Assembly: GCF_021213805.1 (NCBI RefSeq)
Contig: NZ_JAJQJI010000004.1
Span: 124,001-188,000 of the forward strand
Source: Mycobacterium sp. MYCO198283
Lineage (GTDB): Bacteria > Actinomycetota > Actinomycetes > Mycobacteriales > Mycobacteriaceae
DNA: 64,000 nucleotides
Reading direction: 5' to 3'
Positions 35,773-45,286 of the stretch are shown in pieces. The notes below the pieces were generated by a model, which was not told the DNA's origin, searched no databases, and worked only from the letters and a program-made list of their open reading frames with translations. The position numbers and the translations under genes are program-made. Within the stretch, counting starts at the first letter, position 1; every line of letters begins with the position of its first letter.

Positions 35773-36255
35773 ATGGCGTCCCCGCGGATCTCGGCCACGC
35801 TCCTGCTCAGCACCGCCCTGCTGCTGTCGGCGGGCTGCGGGTGGAGCCCGCCGTCCGCCCCGCCGCCGCCCAACATCACCTGCAGCGCCGAGGACAGCCC
35901 CGCCGGTGGCACGGTCCAGATGGCGATCGACGACCTCGGCCCGAACTGGCGCGAGGTGGCGCGCGGCCACACCAACAACTGCCGGCTGCACTGGGTGCAG
36001 GTCTCGGCCGGTGACGCCCCGGCCGCGCCGCAGCAGTTGCTGTTCTTCGACCGCCAGCGACCGGCAGGGGCCGCCACCCCGGAGCCGCGGCCCTACCTCA
36101 CGGTGGTCGGCACCGGCGAGGACACCGTCACCGTGCAGTACCAGTGGCAGACCCCGACCGACGCACCCGAGCGGCCCACCGGGATCGGCACGGTCGACTT
36201 CACGCTCGGCGACGACGGCAAGGTGACGCCCTCAGGCCCGATTCCCGGCCCCTAG
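35773..36255 (+). CDS. Putative lipoprotein, LppP/LprE-like
   Basis: A 160-residue lipoprotein: hydrophobic signal (ATLLLSTALLLSAGCG) with the acylated Cys in LSAGC at about residue 22. The mature part starts Pro-rich and has two further Cys (ITCSAE, NNCRLHW) that could form a disulfide; WREVARGHTNNCRLHWVQ and GIGTVDFTLGDDGKV resemble the LppP/LprE family of mycobacterial lipoproteins. It corresponds in position to lppQ of M. tuberculosis but I cannot confirm orthology. The 3' end overlaps the opposing acyl-CoA dehydrogenase gene by 24 nt. Confidence 0.82.
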   Translation: MASPRISATLLLSTALLLSAGCGWSPPSAPPPPNITCSAEDSPAGGTVQMAIDDLGPNWREVARGHTNNCRLHWVQVSAGDAPAAPQQLLFFDRQRPAGAATPEPRPYLTVVGTGEDTVTVQYQWQTPTDAPERPTGIGTVDFTLGDDGKVTPSGPIPGP

Positions 36256-38196
36256 GTGATCCTGCTCGATGGTCCGTAGCTCGTCCGGATCGAGCATCGC
36301 CACGTAGCGCAGCTTCTCGGGCACCCCGAACGCGTCGACCAGCGTCTTGGCGTGGGGGCGCAACCGGCGGCACCGGTCGTTGATGCCGCGGGTGACCGCC
36401 TTGGCCCGCTCGGTGGACAGGAACCGGTGCTCCATGTACCAGGCCTTGTCCGCCTCGATGACGCTGAGCGCATACAGGTCGCACACCATGCCCAGGATTT
36501 CGCGGGCCTCGTCGTCCTCGCAGGAGTCGATACCGGCGACGAAGGCCTCCAGGATGATCCGCTCGACGTGGGCCTGCGCCGCATGCAGCACGTGGTCCTG
36601 CACCGCGTTGAACGCGTCGAACGCACTCATCTCCCGCGACTTGCTCTGCAGCCGACGGGCGACCGTCGAGATCAGGTACCGCTCACGGTCTTCGAACATC
36701 TGCACCTGGGTGCCGCGGTTGAAGAGGCTGCCCTCCTCCTCGTTGTCCTGCCGGGTGTCGAGGATGGTCTGGATGATGGTCTGCGCGGCGGTGCGCTGGA
36801 GCACGCGCTCGCCGGCGAAGTTCGCCGCGAACCGCACCCACTCGACCGGGCTCATGCTCTTGATGTCGTCGGCGTAGGCGGTGAGGAGCTCCTTGGCCAC
36901 CAGCTGGGTCAGCACGTGGTTGTCGCCCTCGAAGGTGGTGAAGACGTCGATGTCGCCGCGCAGCCCGATCAGCCGGTTCTCGGCGAGATAGCCGGCGCCA
37001 CCGCAGGCTTCGCGGGCCTCCTGGATGGCGTGGCTGGCATGCCAGGTGTTGGCCGCCTTGAGCCCGGCCGCGCGGGCCTCCAGCTCGCGCTGCTCCTCGG
37101 CGTCGGCGTCGTCGGCCGACTGCAGCTCGTGGCATTTCGACACCAGCTCGTTCTGGGCGAACTGCAGGGCGTAGGACCTCGCGATCAGCGGCAGCAGCCG
37201 CCGCTGGTGCACCAGGTAGTCCATGATGACGACCTCGTCGTCGCTGTCCGGCGCCTTGAACTGCTTGCGCTGCAGCGCATATCGCGTGGCGATGTCCAAC
37301 GCGACCCGGGCGGCGGCCGCACCGCTCCCCCCGACCGTCACCCGGCCCCGGATCAGCGTGCCCAACATGGTGAAGAACCGCCGGTTCGGGTTCTCGATCG
37401 GCGACGAGTAAGTGCCGTCCTCGGCGACGTCGCCGTAGCGGTTGAGCAGGTTCTCCCGTGGCACCCGCACGTTGTCGAAGACGATGCGGCCGTTGTCGAC
37501 GCCGGGCAGGCCGCCCTTGTAGTCACAGTCCGACGTGGTGACGCCGGGCAGGTCGTTGCCGTCCTCGTCGCGGATGGGCACCAGCACGCAGTGCACCCCG
37601 TGGTTGACGGGCTCACCGTTCTCGTGGGTGATCAGTTGCGCGAAAACCGCTGCCATGCGGGCGGTCTCGGCCGCGCCGCCGATGTAATCCTTGCGCGCGG
37701 TGGGCGTGGGGGAGTTGACGACGAACTCCTGGGTCTCCGGATCGTAGGTCGCGGTGGTCTCCAGCGACTGCACGTCGCTCCCGTGGCCGGTCTCGGTCAT
37801 CGCGAAACAGCCGAGCAGCTCGCAATCGATGATCTTGCGCACGTACCGCTCGTGATGGCGCTCGGTGCCGAGGTTCTCCACCGCGCCGCCGAACAGTCCC
37901 CATTGGACGCCCGCCTTGACCATCAGCGACAGATCGCTCATCGCGACCATCTCGATCTGGGTGATGGCGGCGCCCACGTTGCCGTTGCCGCCGTGCTCCT
38001 TGGCGAAGCCGTCCTCGGCCGCCCCGGCCGCGGCCATGATCCTCAACTGCTCGTTGACCTTGGTGCGGGCGATGACGGTGTTGGGGGTGTAATGCGGCTT
38101 GAAGACGTCGTCGTTCAGCTTCTCCCGCATTGCGTTCTTCACGTCGCGCCAGCGGCCGTCGAGTGCGTTGCGGAGGTGGTCGGCGGTGGTGGTCAT
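36232..38196 (-). CDS. Acyl-CoA dehydrogenase/oxidase-like flavoprotein (FadE)
   Basis: A 654-residue protein of the large acyl-CoA dehydrogenase/oxidase type, longer than the usual 380-residue dehydrogenases and similar in build to mycobacterial FadE5-like or peroxisomal acyl-CoA oxidases. Conserved pieces: FAMTETGHGSDVQSLETTAT (flavin-binding region), GGLPGVDNGRIVFDNVRVPR, RYALQRKQFKAP, EACGGAGYLAENRL and the FEGDNHVLTQLVAKELL near the C-terminal helical part. It would oxidise acyl-CoA at the alpha-beta bond; chain length cannot be told. No ribosome-binding site is evident at ATG 38196, so a leaderless start is possible. Monocistronic, divergent from a VIT-type transporter. Confidence 0.88.
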   Translation of the reverse strand: MTTTADHLRNALDGRWRDVKNAMREKLNDDVFKPHYTPNTVIARTKVNEQLRIMAAAGAAEDGFAKEHGGNGNVGAAITQIEMVAMSDLSLMVKAGVQWGLFGGAVENLGTERHHERYVRKIIDCELLGCFAMTETGHGSDVQSLETTATYDPETQEFVVNSPTPTARKDYIGGAAETARMAAVFAQLITHENGEPVNHGVHCVLVPIRDEDGNDLPGVTTSDCDYKGGLPGVDNGRIVFDNVRVPRENLLNRYGDVAEDGTYSSPIENPNRRFFTMLGTLIRGRVTVGGSGAAAARVALDIATRYALQRKQFKAPDSDDEVVIMDYLVHQRRLLPLIARSYALQFAQNELVSKCHELQSADDADAEEQRELEARAAGLKAANTWHASHAIQEAREACGGAGYLAENRLIGLRGDIDVFTTFEGDNHVLTQLVAKELLTAYADDIKSMSPVEWVRFAANFAGERVLQRTAAQTIIQTILDTRQDNEEEGSLFNRGTQVQMFEDRERYLISTVARRLQSKSREMSAFDAFNAVQDHVLHAAQAHVERIILEAFVAGIDSCEDDEAREILGMVCDLYALSVIEADKAWYMEHRFLSTERAKAVTRGINDRCRRLRPHAKTLVDAFGVPEKLRYVAMLDPDELRTIEQDHLGAGNRA

Positions 38197-38207
38197 ACTG
38201 AACGGTA

Positions 38208-38220
38208 ACCCGTTTCGGGT
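38208..38220. promoter_or_regulatory. Candidate operator upstream of the acyl-CoA dehydrogenase gene
   Basis: Inverted repeat ACCCG-TTT-CGGGT located 12 nt before the fadE ATG in the divergent intergenic region. A short perfect palindrome at this place is a plausible repressor site; the regulator is not identified. Confidence 0.3.
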
Positions 38221-38295
38221 CGATCCATACGTGACTCCGATAACGCTCCGATGACAGGGCTCACCAGCACAAACCGGTAGGCGTTGAATGGCGGG

Positions 38296-39033
38296 ATGAC
38301 CCCGTCACCGCCCGCACCGCAGCAGCCGGACCCCGCGTTGCCGCACCAGTTCGACCACACCCACGCCGACGTCAGCGGAGGCTGGTTGCGGGCGGCCACG
38401 TTCGGGGCGATGGACGGCTTGGTGAGCAACACTGCGCTCGTCGCCGGCGTGGCCGCCGCCGGCAACCCCCGGACGGTGCTGCTCGGCGGCATCGCGGGCC
38501 TGCTCGCGGGGGCGTTCTCGATGGCGCTCGGCGAGTACACGTCGGTGACCACCGCCAACGAGCAGATCGACTCCGAGGTGCGGGTGGAGCGGCAAGCGTT
38601 CCGCCAGCATCCCGCGGCCGAGCGCGCCGAGCTCATCGGCATGCTGACGGGCATGGGCATGTCCACCGAGACCGCGCAGCGCGCCACCGACGAAATCCAC
38701 CGCGACGAGACCCGGGCGCTGAACTTCCATCTCAGCCAGGAGTTGGGCGTCGACCCGCAGGAGAAGCCGTCGCCGCGGGTGGCCGCCGTCTCGTCGTTCG
38801 TCACCTTCGCCGTCGGTGCGGTGATCCCGCTGCTGCCCTACCTGCTCGGCTACACCTCGCTGGCGGCGGGCCTTGCCTGCGGGGCGATCGGGCTGGTGGT
38901 CGCGGGCGGGCTGGCGGCGCGCTTCACCCGCCGGCCGGTGTGGCGGGGAGCGGTGCGGCAGTTGGCGTTCGGTGCGATCGCCATCACGGCGACCCATCTG
39001 GTGGGGCTACAGGTCGACGCGTTCCTGTCGTGA
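38296..39033 (+). CDS. VIT/CCC1-family metal transporter
   Basis: A 245-residue membrane protein of the vacuolar iron transporter family. Family signature FGAMDGLVSNTALVAGVA in the first helix, then GGIAGLLAGAFSMALGEYTS, a cytoplasmic loop rich in Glu and His (RVERQAFRQHPAAERAEL, HRDETRALNFHLSQELG) that in VIT1 binds metal, and three C-terminal helices. Predicted to move Fe2+ and/or Mn2+ out of the cytosol by proton exchange. Start set at ATG 38296; a TTG at 38284 is in frame. A His-containing N-terminal tail (PHQFDHTHAD) precedes the first helix. Confidence 0.9.
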   Translation: MTPSPPAPQQPDPALPHQFDHTHADVSGGWLRAATFGAMDGLVSNTALVAGVAAAGNPRTVLLGGIAGLLAGAFSMALGEYTSVTTANEQIDSEVRVERQAFRQHPAAERAELIGMLTGMGMSTETAQRATDEIHRDETRALNFHLSQELGVDPQEKPSPRVAAVSSFVTFAVGAVIPLLPYLLGYTSLAAGLACGAIGLVVAGGLAARFTRRPVWRGAVRQLAFGAIAITATHLVGLQVDAFLS

Positions 39034-39039
39034 ACCGGG

Positions 39040-40245
39040 TCAGCTCTCGTTGCCGACGGTGACCGCTTCGGCGGTGTCGAGCGGCTCCACCGGCTCCTCG
39101 TCGTCGACGCCGGCCAGGTGGCGCCGCGACGCGACGAGCACCGCCGCGCCGGCCAGCACCGCCGCCGCGCCCACCCAGTACGGCAGGTGGATGCTGACCC
39201 GCTCGCCGAGCGTGGTGGCGAGCCAGGGCGCCAGGGCGGCACCGGCGAAGCGGACGAAGCTGTAGGCGGCGGAGGCCACGGCCCGCTCGACGGGCGCGAC
39301 TTTCATGACCGTCTCGGTGATCAGGGTGTTGTTGATGCCGATGAACAGGCCGGCGATCACGACACAGCTCGCCAGCACCGCCTTGTGGTCGGTGCCCAGT
39401 GCCATGGCCACCAACGTCGCGGTCATCGCCAGCAGGTTGAGGATCAGCACCCGCACCGTGCCGAACCGGTGCTGCAGGCGCGGCGCCGCGACGACCGACG
39501 TGAACGCCAGCGCCACGCCCCAGCCGAAGAACACGAAGCCGATGCCGGAGGCGCCCATGTCCAGCGGGAACGGCGTGAACGCCAGCAGGGTGAAGAACCC
39601 GAAGTTGTACAGCAGCGCGGTCACGGCGACGCCGAGCAGCCCACGGTGGCGCAGGGCGCGGAACGGATCGGCGAGGGTGGTCGCCCGCGTGGCCGGTGGG
39701 GTGGCCGGCAGCAGGAACGCGGTGACGAGCAGCGCGAGAACCATCAGCACCGAGACGCCGAAGAACGGACCACGCCAGGAGATGGCGCCCAGCACGCCGC
39801 CGACCAGCGGGCCCACCGCGATGCCGAGGCCGAGCGCCGCCTCGTAGAGGATGATCGCCTGCGCCACCGAGCCGCGCGCCGAGCTGACGATGGTGGCCAG
39901 CGCGGTCGCGATGAACAGCGCGTTGCCCAGCCCCCACAGCGCCCGCCAGCCCACGATCTGTAGCACGGTGTCGGACATGCCCGCCAGCCCGGCCCCGGCG
40001 ATGATGATCGCCAATCCGAGCAGCAGCGTCCGCTTGGGGCCGATGCGGCTGGACACCACGCCGGTGACGAGCATCGCCACGCCCATCACGGCCATGTAGC
40101 TGGTGAACAGCAGCGACACCTGGGACGGCGTCGCGTCGAGCGTCTCGGCGATCGGCTTGAGGATCGGATCGACGAGGCCGATCCCCATGAACGCGACGAC
40201 GGACGCGAAGGCAACGGCCCAGACGGCTTTGGGTTGACGCCACAT
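39040..40245 (-). CDS. MFS drug-efflux transporter (DHA1 type)
   Basis: A 401-residue major facilitator with about 12 hydrophobic helices. The cytoplasmic loop motif between helices 2 and 3 reads SSRIGPKRTLLLG, and motif C-like glycines occur in GPLVGGVLGAISWRGPFF, typical of H+-antiporter efflux pumps. Start at ATG 40245 with AGGAG about 10 nt upstream. It lies 25 nt downstream of a marR gene in the same direction; MarR-type regulators commonly control such adjacent pumps. Substrate unknown. Confidence 0.88.
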   Translation of the reverse strand: MWRQPKAVWAVAFASVVAFMGIGLVDPILKPIAETLDATPSQVSLLFTSYMAVMGVAMLVTGVVSSRIGPKRTLLLGLAIIIAGAGLAGMSDTVLQIVGWRALWGLGNALFIATALATIVSSARGSVAQAIILYEAALGLGIAVGPLVGGVLGAISWRGPFFGVSVLMVLALLVTAFLLPATPPATRATTLADPFRALRHRGLLGVAVTALLYNFGFFTLLAFTPFPLDMGASGIGFVFFGWGVALAFTSVVAAPRLQHRFGTVRVLILNLLAMTATLVAMALGTDHKAVLASCVVIAGLFIGINNTLITETVMKVAPVERAVASAAYSFVRFAGAALAPWLATTLGERVSIHLPYWVGAAAVLAGAAVLVASRRHLAGVDDEEPVEPLDTAEAVTVGNES

Positions 40246-40270
40246 GCTGCGGCAGCTCCTCACTTTCAGT

Positions 40271-40750
40271 TCAGTCGGTGCGGTCGGCGGTCGCATCGGC
40301 GACCAGTCGGCGCAGGATGTCGACGGCCTCGGCCAGCGTCGCCCGCTCCGAGGCGGTGAGTCGCTGCAGATAGGGGTCGATCGCGGCGGTGCGGTCGGCG
40401 CGAGCCTGCGCCAGGGTGCGGCTGCCCAGCTCGGTGATGCGGATGCGGGTGGCGCGGGCATCGTCGGGATCGGCGGCGCGGGTGACCAGCTTGGCGTCCT
40501 CGAGCCGCCGGACCTGCGTGGTCATGGTCGGTTGCGAGCAGTGGTCGAGTGCCGCCAAATCCGTGATGCGGGCCGCGCCCTGCTCCTCGATGGTGGACAG
40601 CAGCCGGGCCTGCGCCCACGGCAGCGGAAGCCGGGTGCGCTGGGTGGCGAGCCGGTTGAGACGCGCGACGACGCCGAGGAGGTCCGCACCGAGTCCCCAC
40701 GAGGGGGAACCTTCGGGCGGCTCGGTGGACGACGCGGTCATGCCCGTCAT
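40271..40750 (-). CDS. MarR-family repressor of the adjacent MFS pump
   Basis: A 159-residue MarR regulator: winged helix with ARITDLAALDHCSQPTMTTQ and the wing DPDDARATRIRITELG, flanked by dimerisation helices. Start placed at ATG 40750 (MTGMTASSTEP) because the in-frame GTG at 40765 falls inside the operator palindrome; ATG 40741 is also possible. The palindrome ends 3 nt before this ATG, so the message may be leaderless or nearly so. Expected to repress itself and the MFS gene and to be released by a small ligand. Confidence 0.88.
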   Translation of the reverse strand: MTGMTASSTEPPEGSPSWGLGADLLGVVARLNRLATQRTRLPLPWAQARLLSTIEEQGAARITDLAALDHCSQPTMTTQVRRLEDAKLVTRAADPDDARATRIRITELGSRTLAQARADRTAAIDPYLQRLTASERATLAEAVDILRRLVADATADRTD

Positions 40751-40752
40751 GT

Positions 40753-40771
40753 TACATAGCTTCACTATGTA
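40753..40771. promoter_or_regulatory. MarR operator, perfect 7-bp inverted repeat
   Basis: TACATAG-cttca-CTATGTA, AT-rich against a roughly 70% GC background, lying directly upstream of marR and 50 nt before the divergent ECF transporter gene. Both arms are perfect. The size and symmetry are typical of MarR-family sites. Confidence 0.72.
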
Positions 40772-40821
40772 GATTCAAACCACGGCGGCCCCGGCCGCAT
40801 CCCGGCTGGCAGACTTGAGCG

Positions 40822-42852
40822 ATGACCGTCACCGGCGCAGCGGCGCGCGGGCCGCTGCGACCGGCCGAACTGGCGCAGGCAGCGGTCATGGCCGCCTTGA
40901 CCGCCGCGACCGCCATCATCGCCGTCGTGGTGCCGTTCGCGGCGGCGTTGTCGCTGCTCGGCACGGTCCCGATGGGACTCCTGGCCTACCGGTCGAGGCT
41001 GCGGGTGCTGCTGACGGCCGGCATCGCCGGGGGGTTGATCGCCTTCCTCATCGCCGGGCTGGGCGGGATGATGACCGTGGTCAACTGCGCGTTCATCGGC
41101 GCGATGATCGGTGTCGTCAAGCGCCGCGGCCGCGGCACACCGACCGTCGTGGTCGCCGCGGTCGCCGGCGGGCTCGCGTTCGGGCTGGCGATCGTGCTGG
41201 CGCTCGCCATCCTGTCCCGGCTGCGCAACCTCATCTTCGACTCCCTGCAGGCCAACGTCGACGGCATGACCGCCGTGCTGGAACGGGTCCCGCGGCTCGT
41301 CCCGCTCGCCGAGGCGGTCAGCACGGGCTTCGGGGTGTTCGTCCGGTACTGGCCGGCCTTCATGGCCGGGTTTTCGGTCGTCGCGATCTTGTGGGTCACG
41401 CTCTTCGGCTGGTGGGTCCTCAACCGCGTGACCGCCCGGCTGCACGGTGTGCCCGACACCTCCCAGCTCGACGACGTTCCGGCCGACGACCGCCCCGTCG
41501 GGCCGGTCCCGGTGGTACTGCGCGACGTGCGGTTCCGGTATCCCGCGGCGGACCGCGACGCCCTGGGCCCGGTGTCCTTGCGGCTGGAGCCCGGCGAGCA
41601 CATCGCGGTCACCGGCGCGAACGGCTCGGGGAAGACGACGCTGATGCGTGTGCTCGCCGGCCGCCCGCCGACCGCGGGAACGGTGGAACGGCCCGGCGGT
41701 GTCGGCCTCGGACGTATCGGCGGCACCGCCGTCGTCATGCAGCACCCGGAGAGCCAGATCCTCGGCACGCGGGTCGCCGACGACGTCGTGTGGGGGCTGC
41801 CGCCGGGCGCCGCCGTCGACGTGGCGCGGCTGCTCGGCGAGGTCGGGCTGACCGGTCTGGCGGAGCGCGAGACCGGCGGGCTGTCCGGCGGCGAACTGCA
41901 GCGCCTTGCGGTGGCCGCGGCCCTGGCCCGCGAACCCGCCCTGTTGATCGCCGACGAAGTGACCACGATGGTCGACCAGCAGGGCCGCGACGACCTGCTG
42001 TCGCTGCTGGGCGGTCTGACCGACCGGCACCGCATGGCGCTGGTGCACATCACCCACTACAACAACGAAGCCGATATCGCCGACCGGACCGTCGAGCTCA
42101 GCAGTGGCCCATCCGGGCCGCCCCGGCTGGTCGACACCGTCGAATCCCCGCACGACGGTGTGCGGTCCGCGGTGTCCGCGGCGCCGGTCATCACCGTCGA
42201 CCGGGTCGGGCACGTCTATGCGCAGCACACCCCGTGGGCGGCCACCGCGCTGCGCGACATTAGCTTCGAGGTGCACGAAGGTGACGGCGTGCTGATCCAC
42301 GGCGGCAACGGATCCGGCAAGTCGACGCTGGCCTGGATCATGGCGGGCCTCACCGTCCCGTCGAGCGGGCGCTGCCTGCTCGACGGCAAGCCGGTGTCCC
42401 AGCAGGTGGGCGCCGTTGCCATGTCGTTCCAGGCGGCGCGGCTGCAGCTCATGCGGGGCAAGGTGGGGCGCGACGTCGCCGGCGCCGCCGGTTTCCCGCC
42501 CGACGACACCGATCGGATCGTCGAGGCGCTGTCCTTGGTGGGCCTGGGACCCGAGCTGGCGGACCGCCGCGTCGACGAGTTGAGCGGGGGCCAGATGCGG
42601 CGGGTCGTCTTGGCCGGTCTGCTGGCGCGCTCGCCGCGGGCGCTGATCCTCGACGAACCCCTCGCGGGACTCGACGCCGAGAGCCAGCGCGGGCTGCTCC
42701 GCCTGCTCGTCGAGCTGCGACGCAACGCCGGCCTGACCGTCGTGGTGATCTCACACGACTTCCACGGGCTGGAGGACCTGTGCCCCCGGACGCTGCACCT
42801 GCGCCAGGGCGCGATCGAACCGGCCACCGCAGCCACGGAGGGCGCGTCGTGA
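40822..42852 (+). CDS. ECF transporter fusion: membrane S-like domain plus two ABC ATPases (Rv2326c-like)
   Basis: A 676-residue fusion. Residues 1-200 carry about six hydrophobic helices ([40 protein letters not shown]) and resemble the substrate-binding S component. ABC domain 1: Walker [10 protein letters not shown] near 267, signature [11 protein letters not shown] near 354, Walker [16 protein letters not shown] domain 2: GGNGSGKST near 494, [11 protein letters not shown] near 587, [11 protein letters not shown]. With the next gene (EcfT) it makes a complete energy-coupling-factor importer in two polypeptides; ECF systems import vitamins or metals, the substrate here is unknown. The same fused form is known in M. 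tuberculosis. Confidence 0.88.
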   Translation: MTVTGAAARGPLRPAELAQAAVMAALTAATAIIAVVVPFAAALSLLGTVPMGLLAYRSRLRVLLTAGIAGGLIAFLIAGLGGMMTVVNCAFIGAMIGVVKRRGRGTPTVVVAAVAGGLAFGLAIVLALAILSRLRNLIFDSLQANVDGMTAVLERVPRLVPLAEAVSTGFGVFVRYWPAFMAGFSVVAILWVTLFGWWVLNRVTARLHGVPDTSQLDDVPADDRPVGPVPVVLRDVRFRYPAADRDALGPVSLRLEPGEHIAVTGANGSGKTTLMRVLAGRPPTAGTVERPGGVGLGRIGGTAVVMQHPESQILGTRVADDVVWGLPPGAAVDVARLLGEVGLTGLAERETGGLSGGELQRLAVAAALAREPALLIADEVTTMVDQQGRDDLLSLLGGLTDRHRMALVHITHYNNEADIADRTVELSSGPSGPPRLVDTVESPHDGVRSAVSAAPVITVDRVGHVYAQHTPWAATALRDISFEVHEGDGVLIHGGNGSGKSTLAWIMAGLTVPSSGRCLLDGKPVSQQVGAVAMSFQAARLQLMRGKVGRDVAGAAGFPPDDTDRIVEALSLVGLGPELADRRVDELSGGQMRRVVLAGLLARSPRALILDEPLAGLDAESQRGLLRLLVELRRNAGLTVVVISHDFHGLEDLCPRTLHLRQGAIEPATAATEGAS

Positions 42853-43718
42853 CCGACGACAGCATGGCCGTCCAGGCCGCCGCAAAGGCGCGCGATCTGC
42901 TGCTGCAGTCGCAGCGCCGGCCGGTCGTGCTGCTGCGGCCGCTGCCCGGCGACTCACCCATCCACCGGTTGTGGGCGGGCACGAAACTGCTGGTGGTGCT
43001 GTTCATCTCGATCCTGCTGACGTTTTATCCCGGCTGGCTGCCGATCGCGGCGGTCGCGGTGCTGGTGGTGGTCGCGGCGCGCCTGGCGCACGTGTCGCGG
43101 GGCGCGCTGCCGACGGTGCCGCGCTTCCTGTGGGCGCTGCTCGTGCTCGGCGGGGTCACGGCGGCGTTCAGCGGCGGCGCACCCAACCTCGACATCGGTT
43201 CGGTGACGGTCGGTTTCGGCGGCCTGCTCAAGTTCTTGCGGATCACCGCGCTGTCGATCGTGCTGCTCGGGCTCGGCGCGTTGATCTCCTGGACGACGAA
43301 CGTCGCCGACGTCGCACCGGCCGTCGCGAAACTCGGTCGGCCGCTCAAGATCCTGCGCGTGCCCGTCGACGAGTGGGCCGTCGCGCTCGCCCTGGCGCTG
43401 CGGGCGTTCCCCATGCTCATCGACGAGTTCCGCACCCTGCACGCCGCCCGGCGGCTCCGCCCGCGCGTCGTGCCGCCGACCCGGCTGGCGCGTTGGCGCC
43501 GGTGGAGCTGGGAGGTGATCGATCTGGTCACCGCGGCGCTCACCGTCGCGCTGCGCCGCGCCGACGAGATGGGCGACGCGATCACCGCGCGAGGTGGCGC
43601 AGGCCAGATCTCCGCGGCGCCCGCGGGTCCCACCCGAGCGGACTTCTGGGCATTCGTCGTCGTCGCGTTGGTGTGCGGCGCGGGGCTGGGTCTCGAATTG
43701 GTGGCGCCCTCGACCTGA
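42849..43718 (+). CDS. EcfT energy-coupling transmembrane protein (Rv2325c-like)
   Basis: A 289-residue EcfT. About five hydrophobic segments ([38 protein letters not shown]) and the cytoplasmic coupling-helix motifs around [20 protein letters not shown] (A-R-G type) and [13 protein letters not shown], which contact the ATPases. GTG start overlapping the fused ATPase gene by 4 nt, so the two proteins are made together. An N-terminal extension of about 45 residues precedes the first helix. Confidence 0.87.
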   Translation: MTDDSMAVQAAAKARDLLLQSQRRPVVLLRPLPGDSPIHRLWAGTKLLVVLFISILLTFYPGWLPIAAVAVLVVVAARLAHVSRGALPTVPRFLWALLVLGGVTAAFSGGAPNLDIGSVTVGFGGLLKFLRITALSIVLLGLGALISWTTNVADVAPAVAKLGRPLKILRVPVDEWAVALALALRAFPMLIDEFRTLHAARRLRPRVVPPTRLARWRRWSWEVIDLVTAALTVALRRADEMGDAITARGGAGQISAAPAGPTRADFWAFVVVALVCGAGLGLELVAPST

Positions 43719-43768
43719 CGCGCGGCGATACGTCTGCCACGCGGCAGTGGCACCGTTACGGTGGACGC

Positions 43769-45286
43769 GTGACAGCCCAGCGCGAGGTGGACCCCGAATT
43801 CCTCGCTCTGCCCCGCCATGAGCTGGCCGACGCGGCGCTGTCCGCGGCGACCTCGGCGGGCGCGAGCTATGCCGACGTGCGGATCCAGCGCCTCACCACC
43901 GAGATCATCCAGCTTCGCGACGGCGAGCTCGAGACCTCGGTGACCAGCCGCGAGATCGGGCTGGCGGTCCGCGTGATCGTCGACGGCACCTGGGGATTCG
44001 CGTCGCACGCCGAACTCGACGCCGACGTCGCCGCGGCCACCGCGCGGCGTGCGGTCGAGGTGGCCACCTCCCTGGCGGCGCTCAACGGTGAGCGCATCGA
44101 GCTGGTCGGCGAACCCGTGTACCGCGACGCCACCTGGGTGTCGAGCTACCGGATCGATCCCTTCGAGATCCCGTCCGCCGACAAGATCGCCGTGCTGGCG
44201 GACTACACGCAGCGGGTGCTGCGCGCCGACGGCATCGATCACGTGTCGGCCGGCCTCAACACCGTGAAGGAGCAGAGCTTCTACGCCGACACCCACGGCT
44301 CGTCGATCACCCAGCAGCGGGTGCGAATACTGCCGCGGCTCGACGCCGTGGCGGTCGACGCGAAGGAGGGCACCTTCGAGTCGATGCGGGCGCTCGCACC
44401 ACCGATGGGCCGCGGCTGGGAAGCCGTCGTCGACACCGAGATCTTCGACTGGCGACGGGAATTGGAGCTCCTTCCGGCGCTGCTCGCCGAGAAGGTGGCC
44501 GCGCCGACCGTCGCCGCGGGCATCAAAGACCTCGTCATCCATCCGAGCAATCTGTGGCTGACGATCCACGAATCCGTCGGCCACGCCACCGAATACGACC
44601 GTGCGATCGGATACGAGGCGGCCTACGCCGGCACGTCCTTCGCCACCCCGGACAAGCTCGGCACGCTGCGCTACGGGTCTTCCGCCATGAACGTCACCGC
44701 GGACCGCACGGTGGAGCACGGGCTCGCCACCGTGGGGTACGACGACGATGGCGTGGCAGCACAGCGCTGGGATCTGGTGCGGGACGGGATCTTCGTCGGC
44801 TATCAGCTCGACCGGGTCTTCGCCCACCGTATGGGACAGACCCGCTCGAACGGCTGCTCGTATGCCGACTCGCCGCATCACGTTCCGATCCAGCGGATGG
44901 CCAACGTGTCGCTGCTGCCGAGCGACGAGCGGTTCTCCACCCAGGATCTCATCAGCCGGGTGGACGACGGCATCTACATCGTCGGCGACAAGAGCTGGTC
45001 GATCGATATGCAGCGCTACAACTTCCAGTTCACCGGTCAGCGCTTCTACCAGATCCGCAACGGCGAGGTGGTCCACCAGCTGCGCGACGTCGCCTACCAG
45101 TCCACGACCACCGACTTCTGGCGTTGCCTCGAAGCCGTGGGCGGCCCGCAGACATGGGAACTGCACGGCGCCTTCAATTGCGGCAAGGCGCAACCCGGCC
45201 AGGTGGCGCCCGTCAGCCACGGTGCCCCGAGCGCGCTGTTCCGCGGAGTCCGCGTCCTCAACACCCGGATCGAGGGCGGCCGGTGA
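43769..45286 (+). CDS. tldD: TldD-family metalloprotease subunit
   Basis: A 505-residue TldD. The zinc motif is HESVGH in LTIHESVGHATEYD, preceded by DLVIHPSNLW; further family stretches are GYDDDGV and RSNGCSYADSPHHVP. TldD with TldE/PmbA forms a heterodimeric peptidase that degrades unfolded peptides and in some bacteria matures microcins or other ribosomal peptides. No precursor peptide gene is obvious nearby. GTG start; tldE overlaps by 4 nt (GTGA). Confidence 0.9.
   Translation: MTAQREVDPEFLALPRHELADAALSAATSAGASYADVRIQRLTTEIIQLRDGELETSVTSREIGLAVRVIVDGTWGFASHAELDADVAAATARRAVEVATSLAALNGERIELVGEPVYRDATWVSSYRIDPFEIPSADKIAVLADYTQRVLRADGIDHVSAGLNTVKEQSFYADTHGSSITQQRVRILPRLDAVAVDAKEGTFESMRALAPPMGRGWEAVVDTEIFDWRRELELLPALLAEKVAAPTVAAGIKDLVIHPSNLWLTIHESVGHATEYDRAIGYEAAYAGTSFATPDKLGTLRYGSSAMNVTADRTVEHGLATVGYDDDGVAAQRWDLVRDGIFVGYQLDRVFAHRMGQTRSNGCSYADSPHHVPIQRMANVSLLPSDERFSTQDLISRVDDGIYIVGDKSWSIDMQRYNFQFTGQRFYQIRNGEVVHQLRDVAYQSTTTDFWRCLEAVGGPQTWELHGAFNCGKAQPGQVAPVSHGAPSALFRGVRVLNTRIEGGR

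Noticed and set aside
38284..38295. TTG start for the VIT-family gene
   Set aside because: An ATG 12 nt downstream is in frame and no ribosome-binding site favours the TTG.
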